In this document: positions 25,383 to 37,938 of the stretch, piece after piece
Layout: each line of letters begins with the position of its first letter
Position numbering within the stretch: the stretch's first letter is position 1
Position numbers and translations under genes: made by a program
Notes under the pieces: model-generated
Told to the model about the DNA's origin: nothing
What the model saw: only the letters and a program-made list of their open reading frames with translations
The model's database searches: none
Assembly: GCA_023333565.1 (NCBI GenBank)
Contig: JAJKFH010002711.1
Span: 1 to 64,000 of the forward strand
DNA: 64,000 nucleotides
Direction of reading: 5' to 3'
Source of the DNA: Puffinus mauretanicus
Lineage: Eukaryota; Chordata; Aves; Procellariiformes; Procellariidae

Positions 25383-27409
25383 TTTAACCAATGGATATAA
25401 TCAACCCCCTTCTTTTTCTGGCCTTGTTGATGAATGATTGTAATAAATAAGCACTCCAGCATAAGCAGATTAAACCATTTTTTTCCCCGTTTGATTGTTC
25501 AGCAGTATTGACATGCTTAATGATCTAACAGAGAACGGCTACAGAATGAAGGAATTTCCATATTTTACTGAAAACGGCTATTGAGGTATTTATAAACAAA
25601 CAGCCAGTACACACGTGGTGCTTTAACTTCAGCGCTGGGTAGGATTGCTGGGCACCCACATCAATCCAAGAACTAACCTACATTTCTTTCAAAAAGTGCC
25701 TAAATACTGGCTGCCACTACTAATCCTTTCACTCTTAAATAATCAGCAACATAAGGCTTCTTGGTTCCCAGTAGCCTTTTTTTTTTTTGCACCGTATCAG
25801 GAATTCTGGATGTGAAAACTGTTTCTCAGACAATTAGCCTCTGGTAATGAAATGCAACCAAATATATTCTGCACACTGAAAGCAAACACTTGGCTCTCCA
25901 CATATTTCTGTGACAATCAAAGAAATATTTTAGCCTGAAATGCATTATCAAGCCTGACTCAAATACCAGCAATAACATGTTTTGTTGTATAACATTTTAA
26001 AGCTGATTTTCTATAGACGTTTTAGCTGTAACCCTTTAGAGACCATGGTCCTGAAGGTTTCACAGATCACCACATTCACACCCAGTCTCCTGAGCTGAGA
26101 GCTGGGAGAATACGCCTCCTGCGCCGGTCAACAGCCTTCGGAAGGAGATTCCTGAAGTGGTTTGCAATATGTACCGGGTACCGTCATGCAAGCACTGTCC
26201 AGGAATCCCCAAAAACGCCGTGCAATCTTTTGCTGTCGAATAGCCACACTTGCCTGGTGACAGCAATTCGCTCCCACTCGGCTCCCGGGCAAAGGCTGTG
26301 CTGAGGCAGCACCACGTTTGTCCCAGCACAGCTCAGAGGGGCCACGCGCGGGTTTCTCTGACTATATATCTTCTGGCTGTTTTTTATGATACCTGAAGGA
26401 GTAGAATTAAGTCATGCCAAAAATATCCATTTAACTTCAGCATTTTTAAGCTTCCTGTACAGCAAGTGTTGAAGAAATTAACATCTGCAAGACAGCGGGC
26501 TGAGTTATGGGTTTATTTATATGCCTTTAATTTTACTCCCTGATTGGAAAGAGAGAAAACTGGGTCCTGATGGATCTCTTCGTCAAAGTCACTTTTACCC
26601 TGATCCCACTGGAAAGAAGTCAGATCCTTCCACCCATTCCAGAGGGCGTCACGTCAACCCGTTACCTTGCAAACAGGAGGCTTTTTTTCACCTTGTTTTC
26701 TGAAGATCGCAGCAATCACCTATAACAGAATACAAGAGCTGAGTTTCATGAGAACAACTGGTCACAAAAACAATTTGTAATACAACTTTTCTTTGGTTTT
26801 ACGGCAGCAATTCACTTTCCTTTGGACAGAGCCGCAGACGTACGATGACAGGAGCATGGCGTATAGGCGTATGGGGATGCTGCACCAAGCGCTTGGTTCA
26901 TAGCATCGTAGAGCTGAGGAGAGGCATTCTGATGGCCCCGATATGAAATTACATTGCTTTCACAAACGAAGCTCCCTTCTTCCTGGCTGTGCGCGATGTC
27001 AAAAAGAAATAATGAATAGTTGCTCTTGCACTCTTACAGGGGGAAAACCGAAGACCCAATGACACCCCGATTCCCTGAGTCTTACTAAATGGGCGGGCAA
27101 CGTAAAGCTTGTCCGTATGGAAAGCAGGACTGAGGTGACAGGGCTCTTACACAGGGCAGCACAACGGGACCAGTATCAGGGCAAGCAGAAGACAGCTCAG
27201 TATTTAAGTGCCTGTAGCAACAATGCTGCATGACATGCAAATTCTTGTAGCTCAAATAGATTGGAAAAATGTATTTTAAGAGACTCCTGCAGACCATTTT
27301 TAAGTTGAATGACTCCCTAAGCATAGGATATGCATTTTCTGCTTTTGCTGTTTCTTTATCTTAATTCTTTCTCTGACCTTTTATTTCAGTTAATAAAACA
27401 ATATCGCGC

Positions 27410-27430
27410 TTTTTTTTTTTTTTTTTTTTT
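27410..27430. repeat. Poly-T tract
   Basis: About 21 consecutive T residues. On the minus strand this would be a poly-A tail, but no AATAAA-like signal or recognisable retrocopy precedes it. Confidence 0.9.
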
Positions 27431-28559
27431 ACTGTGATGCACGCGCTGTTTTGAGTTAATATCGATGGGAAGTTTAGACCGGATTTGAAAATGATCATGC
27501 TGGGAGCTGTTTGATGTCGATAGGAATTTGCACGTCTGTGTGGGGATGGGAGGTAAGAGTCCAAGCATCTGGACCCAGCAGCCTTTGCTCAGGGAAAATG
27601 GGACTTCTGTTTCAGTGGGAATAGGTCTGAAAAAGAATTTCAGAAATTGTTCCCAATTCTGGCAAACTATTCTTTTTTTTAAGCGAGAAAAGGGGAAGGT
27701 AGGCCATCTTTGGGAATGCCAGGTTTTCATAAGTTTGACATTTATTATGGAAAAAATCTTGCACTCAGGTAGCACGGCAATCCAGACTGCCACGTTAAAT
27801 TTGCCTGTTGTGTTTTTTTCCGTGTTGTGCCAGCTGTCTCCCAACATCCCGCTCTTGCAGTCATTTTCTACGTGTTTTGTCTTTATTTATTTAGGCCAGC
27901 AAAAGAGATTTTGCAGTGCTAACAACAATCCCCAGGGCCTGGTTACGGCTGAGGAAAATCTTGTCTTTAATTTGTACCTACCCTTCCGAGGGGGTTCGGG
28001 AAAGCCTCCGGAGGCCGTGTCGGGGGGAGGGAGCTGCTTTTCCCAGGGGACTGCCTCTTCCATTACCCTTTTGCTCACTCCAGCAGCTGGCGAGGGTAAG
28101 CGACAGCCTAACAGCCCCTGCAATGATTTCACATGTCGCCGGTCTGTTGTTTCTTTGGCAGCAAGTGGAATACACTGAGTTTTATGTTTAATGGGATGGT
28201 TATTTGTACACCGGTTGTCGTTATGTCTGCGGTCGTTATCTCGCCGCTGCCTCTGTTTTTTCCAAGGTAATCGGAGGTTGCCCCGTGTTTACAGTGGAGC
28301 ATACGGTGAGTGCTGAGGTATTTAAATACTTCAGATAAATGAAGACAAATGGCCCGGTCAAGGTTTTCAGGTGTGGCTGGAAGCTGAGGAGACATAGTAT
28401 CAGTCTGGGGATGTGCTGGTCTTCTGTCTTCCAAAAACTGGTCCCACCTGAAGCTATTCACATCAGGCACCTTGAAACTAATATGGCAGACCAAATTAAA
28501 TCTTACTTTGAGAAACTGAAAGTTCGTATTAGTTAGGTTACCATGAGCACCACTAGGCT

Positions 28560-28790
28560 TCACTGTCCCTGATGGGGCGCCCGTTCCCCGGCCCGTTGGG
28601 GTGGCGTTCCTGGCCGTGGGGTCCCTGCAGCACCCTGCTCCTCGTCCCCCCTCACGGGGCAGCTCCGTTCCTCCTGTGCCATGGCAGAGAGCTCCGGTGC
28701 CCATGGGCAGTGGGTGGGTGTCCCAGGGGAGCTCCGACCCATGGGTGCTCTCAGAGCCCCGACAACAGCAACACCTCACACAGCACTTCT
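28560..28790. other. GC-rich patch
   Basis: A locally GC-rich segment with repeated GGGGC/CCCCG and CCATGGG words. Overlapping open frames on both strands follow from its composition. No promoter motif or family could be recognised. Confidence 0.5.
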
Positions 28791-30181
28791 GTTGGTGGTG
28801 AACTATGATTTTACATCTTCTTCTGTTAGATTTTGGTCTGAATCTGCTGCTTGTGGATGGTTAGAAAGTCCAGGTAAGGACAAAACCGTATGGGCTCACA
28901 TGTCAGACCTGCCTACAAAACCTGTGCTGCTTCAGACTGGCCATGCTTCCCCCAGACAGTCCTCACTGGCTCCAAACCCTGCTGTACATTTTGGGATGCA
29001 CAAAATGCAGAGCAGTTCTCATGATGTGAAAGCAGGAGGCGGGCACTGCCAAATTCATTTTTGTTTCTCATTTAAGCCAAGATTTTGACCCAGATGGCCA
29101 GAGTTTTAGAAATATAATTAAAATGAATATCACATACGATTGGAAATATACTCTGCATGTCTTACATGCGTTGAGGTCAACGTTATTTGACTGAGAAGGT
29201 CACTGGCTATATTTTAACACTTGCCCTTCCCTCTCTTGGCCAACATTTTGGATACTTACAGCTACAAATGGCCATGGCTGATGAGTAGTCACCTGATCCC
29301 ATGACAAAAATTAAAGCACTTTAGTCCAGTGTGATGGCAATGTCACAGCCGCTGAGAACTCAAATACTGCAATCCCTCTGTGTCACTCAACTCATATAAA
29401 CGAGCAGTTTTGTATCAGCCCTCTTCATTACTGCTACCCTTGGTTGAGTCCAAGGACTGGTTGAGAGGTGGTTATCAGTTGCTAATAAAGTATTTGGAGT
29501 TGCAGCCTGATATAGATTAATTGCAGAGGGATCTGCAAAGGTTCGGTCTCACTGCAAAATCCAAGGGGGGCATCAAGAGAATGAAAAACTGCCTTATAGT
29601 TCACTGCTAACCCAGAAAATCTGTCCCTCTGCATCTGCTCATAGCTTTATATGCTAAAACCTCTCCTACCCTCCTATGGAAAAAGCAGGAATGCAGCAGT
29701 GGTCCTGGGAAGTTGTTTGCTTTTGCTTTCCTATAAATCCAGGACTGAGCTTTCCAGCTCTGTGAACCCCAGGACCTAAAGGAAGAGGAAGCACCTGCCC
29801 TGGGGTGCAGATGGACCTTCAGGAAGGCTGATGTACTTTTTCCTCACGTTCCTCCTTTCTTCCTAGGGCAGGCCCAGGCAGTGCAAAATGCAGAAAAGTT
29901 TAATCTTGAAGGAAATAAACGATTGTAGAAATGGCATTAGCTCAGCACCACCAGAAGCTAATTGTTGGCCTCATTAGGCAACATCATTAATACTTTGGGA
30001 TGACTGGGGTATCCTGCAAAACAAAATGGGTGGCTTAGTGCAGAAGTCTGATGAAAAATGCAATAGAAAATGCAACAGCGGGAGCTGGGGGGATTACTCA
30101 CAAGAATTTCTGCTGCCAGCTTGGATTCCCGTTTGGAAGAAAGTGAGAAGGGGAAAAACTTGGGTATGTCAGCTGGTCAGA

Positions 30182-30211
30182 GCTTCACAACTGAGCTGCC
30201 AGTTGTGAAGC
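30182..30211. repeat. Perfect 11-bp hairpin followed by A-rich DNA
   Basis: GCTTCACAACT (30182-30192) and AGTTGTGAAGC (30201-30211) are exact reverse complements with an 8-nt GAGCTGCC loop. This is the longest perfect short-loop stem I found in the window. The next 50 bases are A-rich. Confidence 0.8.
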
Positions 30212-30212
30212 A

Positions 30213-30260
30213 GCCAAGAAAAAAGCAGGAAAAAAAAGTCAAAAAAGCCAAGAAAAAAGC
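30213..30260. repeat. 14-bp direct repeat in an A-rich tract
   Basis: GCCAAGAAAAAAGC occurs at 30213-30226 and again at 30247-30260, separated by an A-rich spacer. Simple-sequence slippage is the likely origin. Confidence 0.75.
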
Positions 30261-33054
30261 TTAAAGGCACCAGCCAAGGTATTGCCAGTAAATGCAGGGA
30301 AATACTAAAGCCAGAACAGTAAAAGAGCGAGAAAAGAGGTGCCAAATCGGGACAAATAAGCCCATGATGCTGCAGCTGCTGCCATCGCTGCCATGCAGGC
30401 AGTGGGGCTGCTGGTCGCCTGGACTGTGGGCAGGGGGGCTGGGGAGAGGGGGGCACCAGCAGATGGGAACTAGCACAGAGGAGGGCTCCTCAGATGGCTA
30501 GGAAAACAGAGATCCTCTTTTAAAAGAAGATATTACAGGTGCTTGTCTTTCTTGGCCCAGCAGAACAAAGCCCAGGTGGGATGCAGCCGCTCTCTGTACA
30601 TCAGGGGAGTAATGCGCAGGGTGGGAGAAGAGCGATTTGAAGGACGATGTTGGCACAAGAATAAATAGGGTTGAGCTGATCCTTGCTAAGTTTCAGGTGA
30701 AAGTCAAAGGATTTTGAGAGTCATGAAGTTCTGGAAGAGCAATCGGATGTGGAAAAATGAGCCACTTCTTAAGAAGGAGCAGAATAGTTTTATGAAACAT
30801 GAAGTGATGCTTGTGCTAGAGGAAGTTCCTGTGCCCTTTGTTTTCCAGGATAATCCCATGGATATCTGCTGCGTAATAAGGGACCCTCACAAGAAGAGCA
30901 GGGGGCTTTGCAGCCTGTTCTTTCCCCCCTTGAAATGCGTTAGCCCAAACACACGCTGGCGAGCGCCTGAGGGTCCCTCTGGCCAAGCAAGGCAACAGCG
31001 GGTGCCCAGCAGAGGACAGATGAGACATGGTATTTCCCCAGTGCTATCCTCCAGCTAGAGGCAAAGTCTGGAAGGGAGAGTGGAGTTTCTTAGGTTGCTT
31101 GGCTTTCTGCATGTTTTTTTCAGCAAGGTGGTCGCTGGGCAGTAACTGCAATGTGGAGGCTTAAGTAAGCGGTCTGCAATAATGTGGATTTCCACACTGC
31201 AAGCTCAAGAGAAGCAACCAACATTAGTTATGCTTCAGAGTACTAGAAAGCCTCTGTAACTGAGGCAGACATGAACTGCAGGCTTACGGATGCTTCCACT
31301 ACCTAACTATTCTCCTGCGCTGCCAAAGTCCTGTCCCAGCACGCGCGGCACATAACTGGGGAAGCACGGACTGGGAACAGCCTGTTCTTCCCATGTTCCC
31401 AAGTGGTAGTCAGCAATCTGAGGCGCTTCCCAGGATGACACAGTGTTAACGAGGCAGAGTGAAAGACAGGTGGTACTGTTGCAAATAATAAAAATAAGAA
31501 AAGGTGGAGCACAAGATTAATTTGTAGTAGCTACAATGCTAAATTATTACTTGCCCAGCCCCCTTGAGCTTTTAAATGCGAGTTAAATCATTTTGCTCTA
31601 ACCCTTCAAAAAAAAAATGCATCTTTTGGCTTCATCTAGGCAAGTTTATAAAGACTAGTGCAATCCCTGTCCTGATGTGTTTACAGGTTAAGAAACTGCT
31701 GTTAAAACCAGCTAATTATTATTAATGTCATCAGCAAATTTCTCAATAGCATTAATGCATGTTGTCTGATCTCTAACCTATTGCACTCGGAGATGTCACT
31801 GCAACCCCGTAAAGACTCCATCGCAAGTCCAGCTTTAAATGGCTTTTAACGTGATTTCAGTATGGTTTCAATAACTGTCATTATATGTTTTCCCTATCAG
31901 AACACTGAAATGGCTTCACGGTGGAAAAGACACAGAGTATCATACCCATCCCAAGAAAGGGGCGACCCCTGAGCACTAAGGTGGGTGGTAACAAGCCAGT
32001 GCCAGCCCTCGTACAGTAGGAGACTATCTTGCAGCAGATTTCAGAATGTGAAGTATTTCATGGGCTTCACCAAAAATTGTTAGAGTTGTCCATGCTGTTG
32101 CTCTAATTTCTCAATTTGAGCCTGCTTCCTACGGGAGCTCTCATTCCTAACGGCCACCCCAGTCGTATACATGGCAAGTAGCTAATCTTGTCCGTCAACA
32201 TCCAGGACGTAGCATAAGGACAGTGAACATTTTCAGTGTGACATAATGTTTGTGGGTGTTTCATAGGAATGGATTTTCAAGACACACTTGACGGAGGAGA
32301 GGTGTAGAAGGGCACTACAAACACTGTCTGGTAAGAGACACAGTGATGTGTGCGGAAGAAAACAATAAAGGGACTAGCAAGGCTGGTACTGCTGGGATGA
32401 AGAGCATGAAGAGGAATATGGCAGGGGAAAAAAAAACCTGAGGTACAGGAAAGTCAGCATGGAAAGGTTCCACTCAGTTTTGTTAGAAGCTGAGGTCAAA
32501 GGAAAAGGCTCGATGAAGGGCATGAAATGATCTGTCCAAGGAGAGGGTTTTTTTTTTTTAACAGCAGCAGTGCTCAGATAGAACTGGAAGGTATAATGTA
32601 GGTGTCAAAGAATAATGCAGAAATTATGAGGGATTTTAAGACTGTGGATAAATACCTTGGCTATTGGAAGGAATCTTAAGTGCATTGTTGAAAAGAGAAA
32701 CAATCGAACATGGAGACAGTGCAGGTATGGCAGGAGGCAAGAAGGGAAAATGAAGGATGTCTCCATGGCTCTGTGTCCGAATAAGGGGGGGTATTTTCAA
32801 AAAAAAGGGAGCAAGTGGTGTAGTGGGAAAAAAGATTACAAGTGGGGGTTGGTGGTGTTAACTGTGAACTGCTGTGCAATATAGGGTAGTGTTTCAGTGG
32901 AGTGGGGAAGCATAGGGGACTGAAAAGAGAGAAGGTCCTTGTGTCCTTAGTGGCGGCTGAATCCATGGAAATGGAAGGCATCTTTCAGCATGGTATCTTC
33001 AGGATGCAACAAGGAATCTTTTAGACACCACTGACTGTACTAGTTAGAGGTGGG

Positions 33055-33355
33055 ATTCAGCTGCCTAAATTTAGGCAATTGGAGTAGCCTCCATCCAGCT
33101 GCCTCTCTCAGTATCCGGTAATCCTAGTCATATCTGCCAGCACTATGAAGATATCTAGGATACCTAATGGCAGGCTCAAAGGACACTAGACATTTATGTC
33201 TCTGCAGTGACATCTCAGTCATGATCTCCTTTAACCGCAATGGAGACCTGAAACACCCAGCTTACATTAGACATCAACACTGTAGACTTCTAAAGTTGAA
33301 TGCCCGTGATCTGGAGCTGAATTTCACTTTAGATAGTTGTAGTTAGTTGAGATGA
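33055..33355. repeat. Possible unclassified diverged interspersed repeat
   Basis: The left edge reads GGGATTCAGCTGCCTAAATT and the right edge, reverse-complemented, reads GTGAAATTCAGCTCCAGATC. These are imperfect inverted ends sharing ATTCAGCT. Internal words such as TTTAGGCA recall the old repeat type near 5.9 and 53.7 kb. There is no open frame or named family; it may be coincidental. Confidence 0.25.
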
Positions 33356-34365
33356 AGGGAGCGAGCAGGGCTACCCTCTACATACAGAATTGCAAAGATG
33401 ACTGCCTTCAAATCTTCTTTAAAAATGTGATATTGGATAAAAAAGGATAAATGCATTCAATTTTTTTTTTTTTGAGAAAAACAGAGACCAGTTTGGGATT
33501 GGATTGATGTTTGGCCAACCTGTTCCCTTTCATCTCTGACTCGTAATATTGTTATCTGAAACCAACTATAATGTATGCCTTTTCAAATCCTGATTTATGA
33601 ATTTCATGGTTTGAAGCAAGTATGACAACTCTGGCATGTACACATAAATGAGATACTGTAAGATTTGCCGTCTGTGGGGCTATTTGGTGGAGGATTGTTG
33701 ATTTCAGTGCAATTCCTATTTGATAGGTGTCTAGAGTATAAGCGTTAAGTGGCAATTTGTTTGTTTTATCTCTCCTGGTGAACTGGTTCAGATGATGCCT
33801 CAGTTGTCTCAAGCTTTCACTGCCTGTGGTGAAGACAGCTGACTGAATCTAGATAGGGACACATCTTCTTGCCCTCTCGTGTCACAGACATGTTCTGTGC
33901 CATTACAAGTGACAGAAAAAGGGGACACCCAAACTACCTTCTACTGATTGAATACAGTGGATATTTGCAATGCCATGGCTTACTGCAGAACATTGCTGGC
34001 TGCTTATTCAGGTCCCCGGGCACTGACAACACCATGTATCATCCATCAGCATTTCCTTGTTTCTCCTCTAAATTGCCTATCTTCTTACAAGCAAGAGTGA
34101 GAAAAAGCAAGAAGGAAATAAAACACGGGAAACAGGAACAAGAAAGGTGATAAAAAATACAGGAATATAGGACAGGTAGGGACCTGTCATTCGTTTCAGT
34201 CATCTGCTATTGCAAGCACACAGGCCACATAATCTATTTAATAAGCTCACCGAGCTCCATCTCAAGCGCTGTTAGCATTTTGCCCACCCTCTTCCAAATA
34301 AAAGGTTGATCCAAACCCTCTGCCTTCTGACAGCAGAGAACCCCCTTTCCCAGGCAAAGTTTACC

Positions 34366-34652
34366 CATGGCCAGTTTATATCTATTTGTTCTTTTGCCAA
34401 CATTCTCTTCAGGTGAAGCAACTCTGCTCTGTAAATATGTCAGAGGGGTAAACATCAACAGTGGAGATCAATCACGTCTTATTATAAGCAGCTAATGAAG
34501 CCAGTCTCTTCTAGATCCTGATATGAGAACAGATTCACTTTTCCTACTAATGATTCTCTGACTGTGTGGGATTTAATTTTCATGACCGCTATGCCTAAAA
34601 CTGTACATTCAAAATGAGGTGTTACCAAAGTCCTGTGCAGTGGTACAGACTT
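34366..34652 (-). mobile_element. Old CR1 LINE relic (reverse transcriptase C-terminal part)
   Basis: The plus strand follows the antisense of an ancient CR1 subfamily in order. TTGTTCTTTTGCCAACATTC is followed by TCAGAGGGGTAAACATC, then GGAGATCAATCACGTCT, then AAAACTGTACATTC and GATGAGGT-like AATGAGGTGTTACCAAAGTC. Divergence is high and stop codons or frameshifts break any frame, so the copy is non-functional. No octamer tail is seen; the 3' end of the element is missing. Identification is from recognition of the family's conserved order. Confidence 0.6.
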
Positions 34653-37481
34653 TTTTTTTCCCCACTGCTGGAACTACCTTGGCTTACTCAACACTGTTAG
34701 TGGGTGAGTTGGAATCAGAATCCGCAGCCAATCTAAAGATCTAGAAAACCTGTAGCTGAAATCATCTGCAAGTCTTTCTTGTACGGGGTTCTCCTACAAA
34801 AGTGCGATTTGCAAGTGCTGCTGCTGTAGAAGCTCTCTTTTTTTGCCTTATTTTGACTGTCTTCCTCCTGGATGTGCCTGCATTACCAGGTCCCATGAAG
34901 CACCCATAATTTAGCTGAAGGGAGTTTGCATGCAATCTAGTGAAGAGCCAACTACGAAGGTAGACGAGACACGTTATGAAATGTGTCACACCTGCGGTAT
35001 CATCAGCAAATGTTTCTGAAACTGAAGAATCATCTGCTTTATACCATGTGAAAGTCAGGATAACTTACAAGAAAAGCTGCTGTCTTATTAAAGACCTATA
35101 AATGTTATAGATAAATATTCTGTCCTTACTGTGATTTCCTTACTCCACACTTGACTCAGCTTATTAATTATTAAAAAAAATGGAGGCAACCCTTCATATA
35201 AGTGGAAATTAGAATAGTGTCTCTTTTCTTAAGCGCAGACCTGTCATTTCACACCTCCTCAGTGAGTGACACTTAAAACTCTAATGAAAGTCCTGAATAT
35301 ACATAGAGACAGGCCACAGACTTGAGGTACAGTCAAAGCAAAGTTATAGAAATCCATTATGCAAAGAGGCAAATTATGTCTTTTTCTGCTTCTCAGTAGC
35401 AGCATCTTGAACTGAAAGGGAAAGATAACCCAGCTAGAAATATAGATAGCTCAGCAAAACAGAGGGCAGTGCAACTACTCTTCATAATAAAACACATCTT
35501 ACAGACATTGGTCATTCAGAATTAAAGACTGGATGAAATATCCTTATAGTTTTTTTTCTATAATCAAGAGACACATGTTTCTTCATTTACAAATACATGG
35601 ATTGACAACACCACAAACCACTTACCTTTCACTCTCGTTGGTGGGGCTGTCCTGGAAAATACTGCATTATCCTGAGCTCTGTAAGTGAAATTAGGGTGTT
35701 AAAGGACTTTACATAAATACATTTGGAAAAATAGCTAGATTTTGTCAAGATGCGGAAACATGCAAGAAAGATTTTCATGTTTTTAAGGATCACTATCCTC
35801 AGTAAAATAGAAACTTAGGGAAATTCTGACTAAAGGACATAGCTGGGGCTAGCAAAATCTGTAACGCTGCCATTGACAAAGCTAAAATAGGTGTCTCACT
35901 ATAATTGTCTTGCCTTCTGTCCTCCGTAATACCAGAATTGTTTTCCCTTCATCTCAGATGATATCTTATCAAAGAGAAGTGGAGTGAATGGGCCAACCTA
36001 GTTTTTTATTAAGATGGTTTATATCAAATTAAATGGAATTTCCTCTCTGGATAATGAGCGTAAGGGAATGTTAGAGCATATTTACAAATAGCTGCAGGTC
36101 ACCTTTAATTTGGTCATATACGGACTTTTCACGCTCCTTTTTATAACTGTAAAATTTTCCTGACATAATTTATTTGTTCTGAAAACACATGAGACAAATA
36201 CAATGGCATATAGCTGGCCTGGCTTTTAGTGAAACGTATATAAAAAACAAAGTAAAATTCTCATCACTGATCATATAACAGTCTGCACACCTTGATCAAG
36301 AAAAAAAACACTAACAAAAATCCATCGCGGCAGTGCAAACATCCTATCTGCATCATCACACACAGGAGTCACTGGGCTTCACGTACCATGTGTATTAAAG
36401 CAGCGTGTAGACTCCTGGGCCGTGTTCCTGGATCTCCTGGTGTTCTCTCCTGTTGCTGTAGCATTCATCACCTACATGTCCCCAAAGGCTTTATGAAGGG
36501 GAGTCAGCTGAGCCTCTCTACACACTCGTCAGCTGTAAAAGTTAATGACCCCCTTCCAATGGCATTTCCACAGCCAGGCACGTGCTGGTAGATACAAAGG
36601 TGAGGGAAAAAGCTAGCAGTTATGACTCTGAGCAGCCCCTAACCCTCCCTGCCCCGTAAGGAACAACCTACTAACGGCAATATTATACTTCGTTTCCTCT
36701 GACTTCAGCTTTTTCTTTTTAATTCCTTGTGGCTCAGAAAAAAAATTGCTGTGAGTCCTGAGGTGGGGGACTATTGCTATGACCTCCACGATTCCCGGGT
36801 ATGGAAAATATGGATCCGTAAAGAGAAGATAAATTATAATACAGTTTTGAGTGACAAACAATTCCCACAGATCTTTAAAAAAAAAAGTGGTCAGTCACAG
36901 ACCAGGAGGAGGGAGTAACTTTTATAATCTGCTGTTCACAAAAAGAGAATGCTGCCTGGGAGACATACATCAGCCAGCCTTGATAAATGTTTTCCACTCT
37001 TCCCAGCTGGGGAGGTGTTCATTTTCGAAGGATAAAGACAAGCTTCATCGCCCTGTATTTGACTATACGCTATAATGAAAAGTGAATTATTTGGTTTCTC
37101 AGTGTATTAATTTTTTTTAATGTTTAGCATATATATGTTTTCTGGTAAATTTGCATGAGACAGTACAGAAATGGATTCTACTTGACACAAGTTGTCAAAC
37201 TGCAATCCATGAACATTAAAAATACATTCTCCCAGGGGTATGCACTTTATGTTCCTAATTGTCAAAATGTTTGCCATGTGACACTTTATTTGTAAATATC
37301 TGAACACCTCCGTGTACCATATGACATTCCAGCTCCTTTGTGGTTTGCCTCCACAGCTAACCTCTAAAAAGGTAGAATAGATTATGCTTCCTATAAGTTT
37401 AATTTAAACCAAAGGGATAATGGTTTAGGACAGAGGATAGAGGAAGAGGGATAGAGGAATTTAGCTGGACTATGGCTGAAT
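34653..37481. other. Non-coding stretch, no gene recognised
   Basis: AT-rich unique sequence between two CR1 copies. Nothing beyond short chance open frames was seen. Confidence 0.7.
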
Positions 37482-37524
37482 ATAGAATCATAGAATCATA
37501 GAATCATAGAATCATAGAATCATA
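37482..37524 (-). repeat. CR1 3' octamer tail
   Basis: Five copies of AGAATCAT on the plus strand (ATGATTCT in the sense of the element). This is the target-primed terminal repeat of CR1, not an independent microsatellite. Confidence 0.92.
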
Positions 37525-37601
37525 CAGGTTGGAAAAGACCTGTAAGATCTAAGACCTCTAAGATCGTCGTGTCCAACCGTCAATCCAACACACCATGCCC
37601 A

Positions 37602-37938
37602 CTACACCATGTCCCTAAGGGCCTCATCTACACGTCTTTTAAATACTTCCAGGGATGGGGACTCCACCACTTCCCTGGGCAGCCTGTTCCAAGGCCTGAC
37701 CACTCTTTCAGTAAAGAAATTTCTCCTAATGTCCAGTGTAAACCTCCCTTGGCGCAACTTGAGGCCATTTCCTCTCGTCCTATCGCCAGTTACTTGGCAG
37801 AAGAGACCAACACCCACCTCACTACAACCTCCTTTCAGGTACTTGTAGAGCGCGATGAGGTCTCCCTTCAGCCTCCTCTTCTCCAGGCTAAACAACCCCA
37901 GTTCCCTAAGCTGCTCCTCATAAGACTTGTTCTCTAAG
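37602..37938 (-). pseudogene. CR1 pol C-terminal fragment
   Basis: About 110 codons of the CR1 ORF2 product, the region C-terminal to the reverse transcriptase, remain open and end at the expected stop. No start codon of its own and no catalytic residues are present. It joins host-derived codons at its 5' junction (about 37939-37955). Retained openness suggests a recent insertion rather than selection. It would encode no working enzyme. Confidence 0.85.

Larger units (their letters stand above)
22161..34365. other. Non-coding stretch, no gene recognised
   Basis: Unique sequence. It contains purine-rich DNA at 22230-22310, an AT-rich block at 25040-25215 and another at 31540-31830, a poly-T run at 27.4 kb, and a GC-rich patch at 28560-28790. 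The two longest open frames of the window (about 27528-28178 plus and 28129-28779 minus) lie here but look like chance. Splice-like edges at 27895-28095 and 28830-28873 are treated as findings. Confidence 0.65.
37482..37938 (-). mobile_element. 5'-truncated CR1 LINE, young-looking 3' end
   Basis: On the minus strand the copy runs from 37938 to an (ATGATTCT)n tail at 37524-37482, five tandem octamers typical of CR1 3' ends. The last part of the pol frame is open, from about 37955 to a stop at 37602. It contains the C-terminal CR1 motifs [78 protein letters not shown] and DEALRDMV. Endonuclease and reverse-transcriptase catalytic domains are absent, so it is a dead-on-arrival insertion. It carries a 16-bp tandem duplication in the 3' UTR (37535-37550 and 37551-37566). 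Confidence 0.95.

Noticed and set aside
27410..27430. Poly-T run as the tail of a minus-strand processed pseudogene
   Set aside because: No poly(A) signal beside it and no recognisable coding sequence beyond it.
27528..28178. 216-codon plus-strand open frame
   Set aside because: It begins at TTG, overlaps another long frame on the minus strand, contains a poly-K/F-type low-complexity start, and matches no family. Probably chance openness in moderately GC-rich DNA.
28129..28779. 216-codon minus-strand open frame
   Set aside because: No recognisable domain. Part of it runs through the GC-rich patch where open frames occur on both strands.
37482..37524. AGAATCAT repeats as a CRISPR array or independent microsatellite
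   Set aside because: They are contiguous, without spacers, and form the normal terminal octamers of the adjoining CR1.
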